In this document: piece by piece, positions 33,513 to 46,100 of the stretch
Numbering within the stretch: the first letter of the stretch is position 1
Layout: every line of letters starts with the position of its first letter
Source of the DNA: Phlebopus portentosus
Lineage: Eukaryota; Basidiomycota; Agaricomycetes; Boletales; Boletinellaceae
Direction: 5' to 3'
Assembly (NCBI GenBank): GCA_037892935.1
Contig: JAYXKI010000020.1
Span: 1-64,000 of the forward strand
Length of the DNA: 64,000 bases
The notes under the pieces: model-generated
Database searches by the model: none
Told to the model about the DNA's origin: nothing
Seen by the model: the letters and a program-made list of their open reading frames with translations, nothing else
Program-made: the position numbers and the translations under genes

Positions 33513-33970
33513 ACCAGTCTCAGATCTATGATTGTTGCTATATAAGTGCAAAGACAGATTTTTACCTCATATACAATCAAATCAGATACATTCAAGTAGC
33601 ATATAAATACAATGAAGAACTCCCAGTGCCTTGTGACACAAAATCATAATGATATTGCACATATATCAGCCTGAGCTGTCTTTTAGAAGTATTGTATGAA
33701 AATAATCATTTTGTCATGAGCAATACAAAACCCAAATCAAGCTTTTTCTACTCTGACAAACATTCAAATGGCTTCTATGATTTGCACAAGAGACTGTCAA
33801 CCTTTCAATTACCCTGTAAGAGGTTATCAGACCTTTTGTTACAATATCAACGAAAATCACACTGATGACTCATATATATGCTGACTAACAATCTGGTACT
33901 ACCCTATATAGTCCGGAAGAGTTTGTAAGCACCGAGACTTTTTCCCGATGTACCCCTTTCTGACTTTGAA
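33513..33970. other. AT-rich tail of the transposon block
   Basis: About 450 bases of AT-rich sequence continue the background of the Plavaka-type element. No frame or inverted repeat was found. Composition returns to normal near 33950, which probably marks the element's right edge. Confidence 0.45.
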
Positions 33971-34375
33971 CATTAGAAATACTCTAGCTGTATTTCGCAA
34001 GACACTGCGATGCTTCCCGCCGGAACCTCGAATTAATAAGATTGTAGAAAGAAATGCAGTCTTGAAGGGGACGCGATTTCATCCTGAACAACATTGGTCT
34101 CCTCAGACATCTTGCGATGGTGCATGTACGATCATCCAATTTGCTCGCAACGATTCTTAGGATACCAAATTTATGGTACCCGTACAAAAATGAAGTACAG
34201 TTACGATGGATATCTGGGCTCTTCATATGAATTGTGAACTTCATCGTTTGTAGTAGTCGCGCTCCTGACGTTCGCCGTGGTTTGCATTATATTGTGGAGA
34301 AGATGCCCACCTCTTCAGGCCTGAGCGCTTCATTGACTCTTCAGACTATAGTTGGCCATGAGATGCTTGTGAGTA
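33971..34375 (+). pseudogene. Cytochrome P450 fragment
   Basis: The segment reads NTLAVFRKTLRCFPPEPRIN and KIVERNAVLKG (K-helix region). It then gives VTMDIWALHMN and, after a frame change, GEDAHLFRPERFIDSSDYSW followed by P, TGA and DA: the canonical run of a fungal P450 just before the heme loop. The invariant ExxR Glu is Lys (KTLR), and a TGA stands where CGA is expected after SWP. The heme-binding Cys loop and everything before the K-helix are missing. It abuts the transposon block on the right. Confidence 0.75.
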
Positions 34376-34813
34376 TGGGTCGTCAGTTTCATGTATCCTC
34401 AGACTCCCCATGCCTTCTTTGCGAAGTCCTTCCATGAGCTCGCGGCTGCATCGGAGAATGTTTTCGACGACAGGGAGCGTCTGTCTACTGGCTTGCATAG
34501 CTCATTGGTATGAGATATTGCTCCCGGAAAGCATGGATCCAGACAATCTCACCGAGTTGGATAAGCGATGGCTTCTTTCTTGGAGAGCCGGCGTCGCGAC
34601 AACGCCGACAAATGCGTTTCTGAGGTTCCGGAAGTATGCGACGGAGAAATGAGTAGCGATTATTGGAAAATATGATCGTAACGACATAAGAATTACAGTA
34701 AAATAAAGAAAAAATTGCTTCCGTGTATACGGTCACGTGACGTTTCTGGTGGGCTGACGGAGACGCGTCAGACGCGACGTGCTTGACCTGCATTTCCTTT
34801 ATTCTCGCCCATC
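34376..34813. other. Spacer upstream of the AXL2-like gene
   Basis: A plus frame here reads HAFFAKSFHELAAASENVFD and similar protein-like text with stops. It may be more of a relic, but no family was recognised. The last 150 bases should contain the AXL2-like promoter. Confidence 0.35.
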
Positions 34814-37800
34814 ATGTATTCTACTACTTCACTCCTCCTCTCCTTTTGTTTCTTTTTTTTACTCATCCTCCCAACGTCTGCGACGTCGTCTGTAGCATAT
34901 CCGGTCAGTGACCAATACCCACTTATCGCTCGCGTGGGGCAGGCATATTCCTGGTCGATCTCGCCCGAAACATTTGCCACCAGCGACTCAGACAATTCTA
35001 CGATCTCCGCTTCCAACCTTCCCCCGTGGCTATCTTTCTCAAACTCAACTTTCTATGGTACACCGAGCGCGAGCGACGAAGGACCCATAAACGTCACCCT
35101 TGAAGCTGGTGGAGCTAGAGATTCGTTCACATTATGTGTCACTCACTTCCCACCCCCACGAGCCAATATCGCTCTCGCAGATCAGTTCAATACCTCCAAT
35201 CCATCTATGAGCTCGGTCTTTCCTATCAGTACCGGATCTGCTTTACGAGATGATACGCCTGCGCTACGTGTCCCACTCCGCTGGTCATTCTCTATCGGTT
35301 TTCAACCCGACACCTTCGTGAACGACCTGGACCTCTTTTATTACGCACAGCTCGCCAATGGCTCTCGTCTTCCAGATTGGCTCTCGTTTGACAATAGGAC
35401 GGCTACGTTTGACGGCGTCGCGAGGACACCGCCTCTGCGAGACGGTGAGAAGGTGGAATTAGTTCTTATCGCAAGTGACCAGGAGGGATACTCAGCGTAT
35501 CGGGCTCCCTTTGACCTTTTAGTCGCTTCCCACGACGTCTCGCTCTCTCGCTCGCTCGTTTTTAACGTAACGGCGGATCAAGAGTTCAAGATAGACATAC
35601 GAGAGCAGTCGTGGTTCTTTAACGGCGTCTCCGTTGACAACACAGCTTTCCTGGCGGATAACATTACTTCGCTCATCCTTGACACGTCCAGCGCAAACTG
35701 GGTGAATTATGACGATGAATCGTTTACGTTGAGCGGGATGGCGCCCTCATCGGGGATCTTTTCATTGCCCATGTCACTCTTGGCATTTAACGAGTCTCTT
35801 TCCATGAACACAACGGTCGCCATCGTTCCTTCCTATTTTAATGCAGCGGTCCTCCCAGGCGCTTTCGCAAACCCCGGAACTGATGCGTCTATTTCGCTTG
35901 CTCGATACTTCTCATTGGACAAGTACTTTGCCGATCATGATGTTTCCCTATCTGCAAGCTCGTCTACACCATTCCTTAATCTCACGATGCAAGGCAGCGA
36001 GTATCTTCTTACCGGACACATACCAGAACAGCCAGATGTATCGCACATTGATGTGCAGCTATCAGCTTTCGACCATGTCACTCATGCTACCTCTCACGCG
36101 ACGCTTCGTGTATCTCTCCGTATGCCAAGTTCTGATGTGACAGCGAAGGAAGCTCTTGCGAAGCATCGGCGTCTTGTTTTAGGTCTCAGCATCGGGCTCG
36201 GAGGAACTGCCGGGTTGATATTACTTGCTGGAATTCTGGCTCTCTTAAGAAGATTCTGTCGCGCCGAGGATACGGCCAGAGGGCCATACAGTCCTGACGA
36301 AAAGGTAGGCGAGTTGCCCGTACCTGATTTGGAGGAGGGAGGTTATGGGTGGTCGGAAAAGGCTGGTTTGGGACTATCCGACCTGGAACTAGTACGTCTT
36401 TTATCGATTACTTCCCATAACATCACCTCATCGGATCTTTCTAGCTTAAACGCCCGAATTATAAAGACGGTGGAATTGGATACACACCTTCTATCCTTCC
36501 CGGATCTCCTCCTCCAAAGCGCACCACGAAGGGTGTCTTCTTCAGAAACGTGAGGGCTGCTGTGAAGAACTTCTCATCGAGCAATGGTAACGGTAGTACC
36601 CGTAAAAGTGCGATTTCCAAACCTGTCCTGATGTTCACGAAGGACAGTAATGATAACATGCGGGCTCTGCACGCTGCTGCAGGTTTAGAGGATAGAGGAT
36701 ACACTAGTTCGGCAGTAGACTCGCTTGATGCGACGCCCGGGGGCGGCATTTCTTTTGGACTTAGTAGTGGATTGGGATCCAGTCCAACGTCTACAACCGG
36801 GCATAGCAACGAAACAGGCAAGATTAGCATTCCGCGGCAACGTGCCGACTTCGGGCCTGTGCGCTCCGGTGCCCATCAGCGGGCTAGATCAGCATCGCAC
36901 GCTCGCAGTTCTTCAACGCCGAAGGGCTCGCATGCGCGACGTCGAAGTACGGACACTCAGGGAACTCGATCTTCTGGTGACCGCGACCGTGATGACGAGC
37001 TGGCTGAAGCAGTCATCGTGACAGCATCTCGTGCCACCTCACTTCGTTCAGCCCGATCGTCTGCATACAGTTACGCGCCGTCGGCGTACATACGCGATAG
37101 TCATCCCGGAGGTGTTGCTCAAGTAACGAGACCACGTCTTGTGCCTTTCACTAGCGCACGGGGGGTGCCCGTGCCCGTTCCGACTTTAACCTCGATAGCT
37201 GGGCCTGCAGGCCCTCGTGAACAGCGTCGCGTGAGCCAGGTTGCTGCTCTCGTATCTCCAGAAGCTGCAACTTCTTCAAAAGCAGGCGCGCACGATGCAG
37301 ATACAGACGCGATCATGACAGATGGTTTGCGCTACGTCCGCGCATTTGGTGACCAGAATACTGACTTTGAGCCGGCTCGCCCACCAAATCTCGGTCGCCA
37401 ATCACCCGCGCCCATTGCCACTCGATCCAATTCGAAGCGCTCGTCACACTCGTTTGCGCGCCAAGATGGAGTCTCGCCGACGCAGACACTGTCGAGTTAC
37501 GTGTACCCCTCGCCATCCCAGAGCGTAGAGTCGAGTGTAAAGCGGGGAAGTAGAGGCAGCAGGGGTAGCCTCATGATGAGCCGAATTTTAGTGAGGACTG
37601 GCGAGGCATTTGCGTTTAAATATCCGATTGCGCTGTCTGTACCTCCGAACCCGGCGTCTTCTGCGGAACGCAAGTTGTGTGTTCGTCCGCTTTATGGAGG
37701 ATCAAACCTACCCTCCTTCCTCGCTCATGCCGTTTCGGGTGCAACTCCATCGCTGTCCGGTGCTGGATCAAATAGGAAACGACGCATGCGCTATGAAGTA

Positions 37801-37923
37801 GAATTCTGGGGCACACCAAACACCAACGATGTGGGCGAGGTCATTGTTGGCATCTTCACTGATGATAGCACCGCTGAATGCGTCGGCAGACTCGTGGTCG
37901 AGGTCGTTCCCCGCGGGACGTAG
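34814..37923 (+). CDS. AXL2-like axial bud-site / polarity membrane protein with cadherin-like domains
   Basis: Two exons, 34814-36391 and 36445-37923, with a 53-nt intron, encode 1018 residues. A signal peptide (1 to about 25: LLLSFCFFFLLILPTSATSS) leads into repeated dystroglycan-type cadherin-like (CADG) domains, recognisable by YPLIARVGQAYSWSI, LPPWLSFSNSTFYGTPS and, in the second repeat, LPDWLSFDNRTATFDGVART. Many N-x-S/T sites fit an extracellular region. A membrane helix, VLGLSIGLGGTAGLILLAGI, lies near residue 465. A Ser-rich cytoplasmic tail of about 530 residues follows, ending in a compact part (YEVEFWGTPNTNDVGEVIVG). Yeast Axl2 marks axial bud sites and polarity; filamentous homologues act in conidiation or hyphal patterning. 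The function in this fungus is inferred. Transcribed toward the protease gene at 38336. Confidence 0.85.
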
Positions 37924-38335
37924 CCGACAGAAACAACAATGTTAGCTGATTCACGACCGTCCTTCTTCAATGTTGGCAATACCAAATTGGAGGGTGTAGC
38001 GGTAGATTATACGGGTATAATTTATACGTTATGAACGAATGATATGTATCACAAAGCTTTTGCATACTGTATCTTCTGTATTTCTAGCACTAGATTTTGT
38101 ATTGATACCACAAGTACAGTCCTATTGTATTACTATAGTAGCTCTTCTATTCTAATCTGGTGACCAATATAAGTATGTTGTTCTCTCGTAAATCGTCAGC
38201 GACCCAGCGCTGCTCATCCCACGAAAGTATGCATATCTGCAAGACTGCAGTTGTTCTGATGTTATTGATGTCAGGTCTACGTGCGTATATGCTACTATTC
38301 TCATATTCGATTTCAATCTCAAGATGATACCTAAC
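37924..38335. other. Convergent 3' spacer
   Basis: The AXL2-like gene and the aspartic protease gene end here in convergent orientation. The AT-rich 410 bases carry both 3' UTRs; nothing else was seen. Confidence 0.5.
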
Positions 38336-40677
38336 CTAAATGAAGACTCGCGCTCCAACCATCGACAAAAGCGCACCAAACATCGCATTGCCTAACAAAC
38401 CGAAATCTGCGCCGAATGCAAGGCAAAGGAAACAAGAGGTACCGCTCCCGAGTCTATGTCGTACTGACACAGCGGACGAAAGGACGTCTGAAGATGTTGG
38501 TGGTTCGCTCATTTGTACAATACCGTGTGAGTTCGTTGTCACTGCACTGAGTAAAAATGTGCCAGTTGGAGCTGAAATCGTAGTTTCTATTGATGCACGC
38601 TCTGATGTAAGCGATTTACGTCCATAGACGGAAAGGAAATATCGCACTCACCGGGAAATCCACCAACATCCTCTGCAGACTGTACAGCAGCATCAAGTCG
38701 AAGAGCTGCATCGTCAGGAACTGTCGAAAGAAAGCCAATACGAGGAGGATCAGACGAAGGATGTGTCAGGTTACCATAGTAAAAGCTCGCGAGCACACTT
38801 CAATGCAATCAATTAGCGGCATGCACAGGGAAAGAAGAAATCAGAGCTTACCCACGAAGGAACGGCTCCCCAAGACTCCAGCTGTATAAGTATCCTCCCA
38901 GCTGGGGCGGATCCGTAGGTGCGAGATTCGGAACACAAAAATGTTCGTCCGAGTCGTCTACAGGTCTTCCAAAATCCCTCGGATCAACCTGGAATCTCCG
39001 ACCAGAGAACTCGAACTCTAGTGAATACGCCTCTTCACAAGGATAAGCATATGGGAGAGAATCATATTCTTCCGTGAAAGAAGCGTATTCTTCCTCGCTG
39101 TACACGGATGCGTCAAGAGAACCCGGGTCAGCGAACGGTGACGGTGTAGAAGTGCTGTTCACCAGCATCGCTAGAATGGTGACTATGACATCTGCAGGTC
39201 CTCGGATAAGCGAGTTTCCAGTGTCTATTAGGGCGCTATGGCCTACACCATTCTGTGAAACGTCTCCAAGCATGCTACTAGAAAGGCGGACTCCGCCGAA
39301 ATAGACAGCATCCAGTGGAACTTCCCAAGCGTAAGGGTACGTTTCTCCAGGTGCCTGCGATACTGCGACTCCATCCTGCTGTGGAGTATACCTTCGTACT
39401 GGTATCCAAGCAAACGAGGAATTGTCAACTCCGCTTGGAAGAGCCCCAAGCGTCAAAGATCCGACATTGCCGCTTACAGACGGAATTGTCCGCTGAAGCG
39501 TCACAGAAAACTGTGGGGAAGAGAGGTACGCAAGGGAAGTATCACCATTATCGACAAACTCTCTATTGAGAACAAGACGCGAGACCAGTGGACCGTAGGT
39601 AGAGAATGAGGGAAGAATATCAAGCCGACTGGTCGTTACGTCGTCGCTCGTTATATTGTCATCCACAGCTAGGTTTGCAGCTGAATGAAAAGACAGAGGC
39701 GGAGGTGGCAGGGCTCGTGGTCGAGAATATAAATCAGGTCTTCGACGAGTAACGTGTCGTTTGGAAGCCGAAGAAGGGGTTGTTGATCCGGACGCGGCGA
39801 TAGAGTACAATTCATTCCACAACAAGCTTTGTGACGGTGTCAGAAATTCTAGCTTTACATTGCACAATTCGCACCTATTGACAGGAAATCCCAGTCCAAA
39901 TATACCGGCAGATCCAGTATCGAGCACAGACGTGTTCGTCTCATTTATTGCAGCAAAATATTGTTCCTGGGGTAAATGTCTATCAAATACTTCTTTCCAC
40001 GCAGTTAATTTCAATACAAACTTCCAAAACAAGTCCAGCAATACCAGTACGATCGGCGCCAATTAGTCCGAATGCATGAGTTCCCGTCCTTGAATCACCA
40101 TATAAGAGTCGTGCATCGGCAACGGACTCAAAGTCATCCGGGGGATAGAGTGGGTAAGGCACGTCGGAACACGACGAACAATTAGTAGAAAGGACCCAAA
40201 GGTCTGCTGAACCCGTGTCTGCCACAGAAACAACCAGGTTAGCCCAATTCTTGCCTTAGAGAAGTTATGAAGAACAGAACAAGAACATACCGAGCACAAG
40301 AGGTGTAGAAATATTCCCGACCCCAACGAGAACATTATAGGTTCTACATACCATTCAAATGCGATCAATATTCCGACAGACATGATCACATACATGTCGA
40401 GTGCATCACCCAGTCCGATGGCCGCTTGCCCAGATTCACTATAATTCCCTTCCTGCCTCCTTGCCACCCGCCGCTTTACTACCCGCTGCAAGTCCAGCTC
40501 CACAACACCTTGTGCTTTTTGCGACTCTGTCCGTCCCGTTTCGCGCCCAGAATATCCAGGCGCCTCGATTGGTGATGCTTCATCAGGGCCTCGAGTGGCA
40601 ACCGCACATGGGAACTCGTAGAAGAAAATCAGAGAATAAATCCAAGTCATTGCAAACGTAACAATCATGGCAGTCAT
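38336..40677 (-). CDS. Yapsin-like aspartic protease (A1 family), probably GPI-anchored
   Basis: Six exons, 40677-40394, 40343-40291, 40218-40022, 39966-38852, 38797-38652 and 38601-38336, give 686 residues with introns of 50-72 nt. An N-terminal hydrophobic segment (IVTFAMTWIYSLIFFYEFP) is followed by a basic propeptide-like stretch (RVVKRRVARRQ). The substrate-binding fold starts TYNVLVGVGNISTPLVLDTG SADLW (first catalytic Asp about 113); the second is ALIDTGNSLIRGP (about 427). A low-complexity insert of roughly 70 residues (SGSTTPSSASKR to TTSRLDILPS) interrupts the N-terminal lobe, unlike compact pepsins. The extreme C-terminus is small residues then a hydrophobic run ending at the stop, the form of a GPI-attachment signal. 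Fungal yapsins cleave cell-wall and surface proteins. Start is the first ATG before the signal segment. Confidence 0.87.
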
Positions 40678-41163
40678 GTCGTCGATGAAGAATCTGGGTC
40701 TGGGATAGAAGAAGGAATAAAAATGAATAAAATAGATTGAGTAGGACGCCAAGCTGGCCAAGGACCGGCTAAGCTAAGGGTTGCAAATCAAACCAGACCT
40801 ATATACAGGTCCTTAAGTGTTCGTCATCTTTCCCCAGCAAGCACAAGTACTAGAGCTTAGTACTCTATGTAGTTGTACCAGATAACCGCTAATAACAATG
40901 GATTTTTATGCGCGACAGTCTCATTATGATGAAGGTGCGAGATAAGGATCTTTAGATAATCGCTTTGCTTTGTTTGTGAAGCTAACTTGAAGTTCTCAGG
41001 GTCTCTGTGATTATGTAATCTTCATGAAGCATAGCCCTAAGAATGCTGCAAACAGATACGTTTCTCTTTTAATCTCGCTGAGAGATAGCCACAACACACA
41101 AAGAGGATCGAAGTGATACAGTGATATGAGATATTTCAGTACAAGAAACGTTTGTTTTCTTCG
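40678..41163. other. Spacer between protease and NAP1 genes
   Basis: About 490 bases: the protease promoter on one side and the NAP1 3' UTR on the other. No other feature was recognised. Confidence 0.45.
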
Positions 41164-42488
41164 CTACTGTTGCTTACAGTCCTCCTGTTGCTCGGTCTTT
41201 ACGGTGCCACGGCCCTTCGCCGAGCGTCGAGGTCCAGCAGGTGCATCCTCACCGCTCTCATCGTCATCCTCGGAGTCGTCTTCATCTTCAAATTCATCGT
41301 CACTCAGGTCTTCGGCGTCATATTCCAGAGCTTTTCCGGTGAAGTAGTCCACTGCCCGTGGAATAATGCGATCCCTGATATCTTCTCCGATCTGGGAAAA
41401 TGGATCAATAGTCAAATCACGCAGATTCTGTTCTGAAAAGAAAGCGTACCTGATAGTCGAGTTCGAGTCGTGATTCAAGTTCCTCCCGCGCTTCCAATGC
41501 CTCTTCATCCAATTCGTCCTCATCCTCATCTTCGGGAGGAGGTGTAGGCGGATTGAAGAAGTTGAAGAAGGACTCCACAGGTCGTGCTTTACGCACAAGG
41601 CGCACACGATTGGTATCTTCAATGCTGATCGGTACGCAGCACTCAGGGCATATATAGAATAACGCACTTTTATTCCTTTGCTTTTTGACCTCAAACTCCT
41701 TCGTCAAATCCTTATCTTCCTTCCAGCGAATCGCCGTGCCGACTGCTCGGTCGTATATGAAGTCTCCTGAGTAGTCGATCTCTGGCTTGTACAAGTACGT
41801 CTTTTCCAATACGTCGTTCTCGAAGTATTCGTTCGGTGAAAAGGAGAAGAGAAGCTTAAATCCCAGCTGGTCACCTTCAAGATATTCAAGTCGTATGTCC
41901 GTCAAATACTTCAATGCGCCTGCATCGCGGTCCGTGATTAGGTCGGAGATACCAATATGATTGCGCAGTGCAGTCAGCCAGAATTCGGGGATGGGTGCAG
42001 CCGTATCGCCTTCAGGGAGAGGCCCGTGAATAAGCTCGTCAATCGTGTCTTCACCAGCCTTGATTTCCTCAGTAGTTGGTGGAGCAGAACCCGAGATAAT
42101 CGCAGAACGCCTCTCGTAAAGGGGCTTCGCGCGTTCAAGATACTAAGAAGCCAACGCCCGGAAGTGAATCTTACAAATCAATGGGCACAAATATGTACAA
42201 AATCACCTTCTTCTCCAACGCCCACACTTCTCGCTTAAACTCCTGTTGCAGCTCCGTCTGCTTTAGTTGGACGCCAAGTAGAGCCATCAAGCTCCTCTTC
42301 GCCTCGACGCTCAGCAAGGCAACCGGATCGTCATCCTCGATGTCCTCAAGCTCATCGATTTCTTCCGATACTGTCTCTGGAATTGTTGGTCTCGAAAGAC
42401 CCGCAGTAATTGGTGCATTTACGAGAGGTGTATTTTGAGGCGTTGGAGCCGTCGGGTCGACTCCACTAATAGGGACGCTGGACGACAT
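41164..42488 (-). CDS. NAP1: Nucleosome assembly protein NAP1
   Basis: Three exons, 42488-42207, 42142-41450 and 41391-41164, with introns of 64 and 58 nt, encode 400 residues, the usual NAP1 length. NAP1 is a histone H2A-H2B chaperone that also shuttles between cytoplasm and nucleus. The long dimerisation helix (LKQTELQQEFKREVWALEKK and YLERAKPLYERRSAIISGSA) comes first. Then EEIKAGEDTIDELIHGPLPE, IPEFWLTALRNH, LKYLTDIRLEYL, GFKLLFSFSPNEYFENDVL, TAIRWKEDKDLT, SFFNFFNPPTPPPE and IGEDIRDRIIPRAVDYFTGK follow, and an acidic C-terminal tail rich in D and E ends the protein. Divergent from VPS10 with about 620 bp between the two starts. Confidence 0.96.
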
Positions 42489-43107
42489 GGCTGCGCGACG
42501 AGGAAAAGGGGGAGTGGGAGAGGTTAGGGCGAAGTTTGCAGTCTTATGGTCACGGGACTTAACGAGTCACATGATGGCTCGTCACGAAAACGAAACGAAA
42601 CAAACAAAACATAATACGAGAAGTTGGCTGCTTTAAGTCGACAGGCGTTGTACTCGTTAAAACTGATGAGCGGGACTGGACCACAGCAGCTCATAGGCTT
42701 GGCTACTCCACACGATTCTTCACCGTGCGTATACAAGTGGGAAAAATGAGTCGAAAACTCTGACGATGTGCCGATCGGAGGAATCAGCGCTCACTGGTGT
42801 GACATAAGCTAAATTTCCATGTTAGACCTTTTGATCGGCGTCAACGACAACCAGGCTTGAGTACTGAGGTCTACGTGTTCGTTCGCCTCTTCACAGTGCT
42901 CGTACTATCATCTCCTTCCTCTATCTTATTCGTTTGTGAGGCTAATAATTTCAGATAAATACATTTGGAAAGCGCAAGATAGCGTTATCTGTGCTACGAA
43001 GTAACAAGGTCGAACTTGTGGACGCGGCGAGCGGCTGCTGCGCAAGCTCCAATTGATAAAAAGGCACTCGCTGCGTGCAGGCGACGCGTATTCCCGTATT
43101 CTCAACT
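42489..43107. promoter_or_regulatory. Divergent promoter region of NAP1 and VPS10
   Basis: About 620 bases between two divergent ATGs must hold both promoters. No TATA box, repeat or other distinct site was recognised. Confidence 0.5.
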
Positions 43108-46100
43108 ATGGGTTTCAGATGCTGGCCGGGCGAATTTCTGCTTTTGCTTTTAATAGCCTTTCTAGGCTTGTTGTCTTCAGTGCAGGCGCAGAGCGATCCG
43201 GAAGTTGCTTACACTACCTTTCACAACTTTCCCAGTCGACTGTTTTTCTTTGATGACACACCGGTGCGTCCTTTAAAATGTGCTGAAGAATAAGAACTCT
43301 AAATCTACTCTAGTCTGTGATTTATTTTGACTCATCCGAGGGAAATGTGTACGTGTCACAGGATGAAGGCAGGTCATGGGAGAGGGCAAACATTCCAGAA
43401 GGAAAAGCAATGCAAGTCATTGAGCATCCGTTCGATAATCTTTATGTGCGTGGTCTCTAAGAATCGCTCCTATCAACCGCATACTTAGTTCTATTAGGCC
43501 TTTGTATTGACGAAAGGCACGACGCATTATCGAACATCCGATCGAGGAAAGACTTGGCAATCCTTCGAAGTGCCTGTGGAACCGTCATACGTGCCTTTCC
43601 CATTGTCCTTCCACTCCGACAAAGCAAGTTATGGCTACATCTTGTACCAAGGTACAAGATGCGTTAGGTCCAGTATTGGATGGGGTTCTGTCTGTCACGA
43701 CGAAACATATTACACCAAGGACGCCTTTTCCACGGATCCAAACCTTCTGTTGTCCGATACGTCGCGTTGTCAATTCGCTCACTCTTCGAAGGACTTCAAG
43801 CACGATGCCCACCATGATCTCATATATTGTGTTGCTTTTGACTCGTCCACGAATACAGGATCGCACGCGCTTTCGTCATCACGTTTGTTTGCGTCCACGG
43901 ACTTCTTCGAAAAGGAGCAGCGAACAGTTGATCTGGGAATTGGAAAAAACGCCCGTGGTGTTCTGGCTTTTGCTATTGTTTCGAAGTTTGCTGTTGTCGC
44001 CCTGAAGGACCTGGCAGGCTCGGCGGACATGCTGCTGTATGTTAGTGTCGATGCACAAACATGGGCACGAGCTCAGTTCCCCCATCAGTCGAGTGCGCAG
44101 TTGCGTGAAAACGCGTATACCATTGTTGAAGGAACAACACATTCCCTCGGTGTTGACGTCCTATTGCACGCTCAAGCTACGATTGGCACGCTCTTTGTCA
44201 GTAACTCAAATGGCACGTTCTTCGTCGAGAGCCTGCGGGATACGAACCGAAATGATCTCGGATTTGTCGACTTCGAGAACATCTATGGCATTGAGGGTGT
44301 CGGGATCGCAAACATTGTCGCGAATGCCCAAGACGTTGAAGGTCGCGGGGTAGCCAAACAACTACAGAGTCGTATCACATTCGACGACGGGTCTTCCTGG
44401 AAACGACTTACACCTCCTGCTCGCGATGCATCGGGAAACAGTATAGGGTGCGATCCCAGCGACGGGGATGCATGTTCTCTGCACCTTCATAGTGTTACAT
44501 CGCCCCATAACTTCGGGCGCATATTCAGTTCTCCTGCTCCAGGTCTTGTCCTCGCTGTCGGCTCGGTTGGGCTGTACTTGAAGCCGTACGAGGAATGCGA
44601 CACATTTCTGAGCACTGATGCAGGCCTTACTTGGACGATGGTTGCTCATGAGGCTCACAAATATGAATTTGGTGACCAAGGGAGCATCATGGTGCTCGTA
44701 AATGATGAAGAGGGCGTAAACGAAGTGAAATATTCGACCGATTTGGGTCGATCGTGGAAATCCCACACTCTTGATCGACGTTTGCGAGCTCGCGCTTTAA
44801 CGACAGTTCCAGACTCCACGTCACAGAAGTTCATGCTTGTTGGACAGCTTTCTCGCAAAGACCAGACAGGACAGGGTCGTTTCGTGGTCGTTTATCTTGA
44901 CTTTGCACCTACTCGCCCCCGTCAATGTGGTGATAACGACTTCGAGAAATGGTACGCTCGTGGAGGCAGCGACAACGAGTGCATTATGGGACACAAGCAA
45001 TGGTACCGTCGTCGAAAGACCGACGCAGAGTGCTATGTTGGGCACAAGTTCGACGATCCCGTCGAACATGAGGATAATTGTCCTTGCACAGATGCAGACT
45101 ATGAATGTGATTACAATTATATACGGAATGGCGATTCCTGCGTTCCTGCGGGACCAGAGCCTATTCCTCCGGACGTATGTCGTGACATGAGCGGCAAATA
45201 TATGGGATCATCGGGGTATCGCCTCATTCCGGGGAATTCTTGCGATCGGAGTCGCGGCATCGTCAAGGATGAGCCAGTGGAAAAAGACTGCTCGCAGGCA
45301 CTACCCCAGGAAGGCGAAGTTACGCATCAGACGTTCGAGTTCCCTTCGGAAATCGTGCAATACTCGTACTTCAAGGAGTCAACGGTAAGCTCATCAGGTC
45401 ATAACCCACGTATGATTTTACCAATTCCGCTTCTAGACCATTCTTGTGCGCCTTCGCGATGGCACAATCTGGCAATCCTCAAACGAGGGATACACTTGGT
45501 GGCAGCCATTTCCCGATGAACGCTTCGTCGTCTTTTACCTGCATAGCCATTCACACGACCGCGGATATCTTCTGACAGCTTCAACGAAATTCTACTACAC
45601 GACTGACACTGGTCGGAGCTGGAATCAGCAGAATGCACCCCTACCTCCGAACACTTTTAACGCAGTGATCCTACATTTTCAGCCGAACTCCGAGTATCTA
45701 ATTTGGACCGGAAACGCTAACTGTGAAGGCAACGGGGATCAATGTCATGCAGAGGCGCATTATTCCACGGACAATGGGAGAAAGTGGTATCTTATCGAGT
45801 CTTACGTTCGGAACTGCGCATGGGCTCGGGACAAAGAACTTGTCATTGACAGGACTCAAATTATCTGCGAATCTTACAAAGAGAAGAAGGGTGACCAGCG
45901 AACTTTCAATGTCAACGTTAATCCACTGCAATTAGTGGGCGGAACTCAGTTCTTTTCCCACAAGAGGGTGCTGTTTGAGCGGGTTGTTGGGTTCGCTAAG
46001 TTTTCTGAGTTTCTCATAGTTGCAGAGGTGGGTGATTGCTTTCGATGGCTCTTCTCGTAACTAACAGAACACGCAGTATCTGGAAGAACAACAGTCTCTT

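Noticed and set aside
17261..33970. Terminal inverted repeats of the Plavaka-type element
   Set aside because: I compared both edges of the AT-rich block and found no convincing inverted match.
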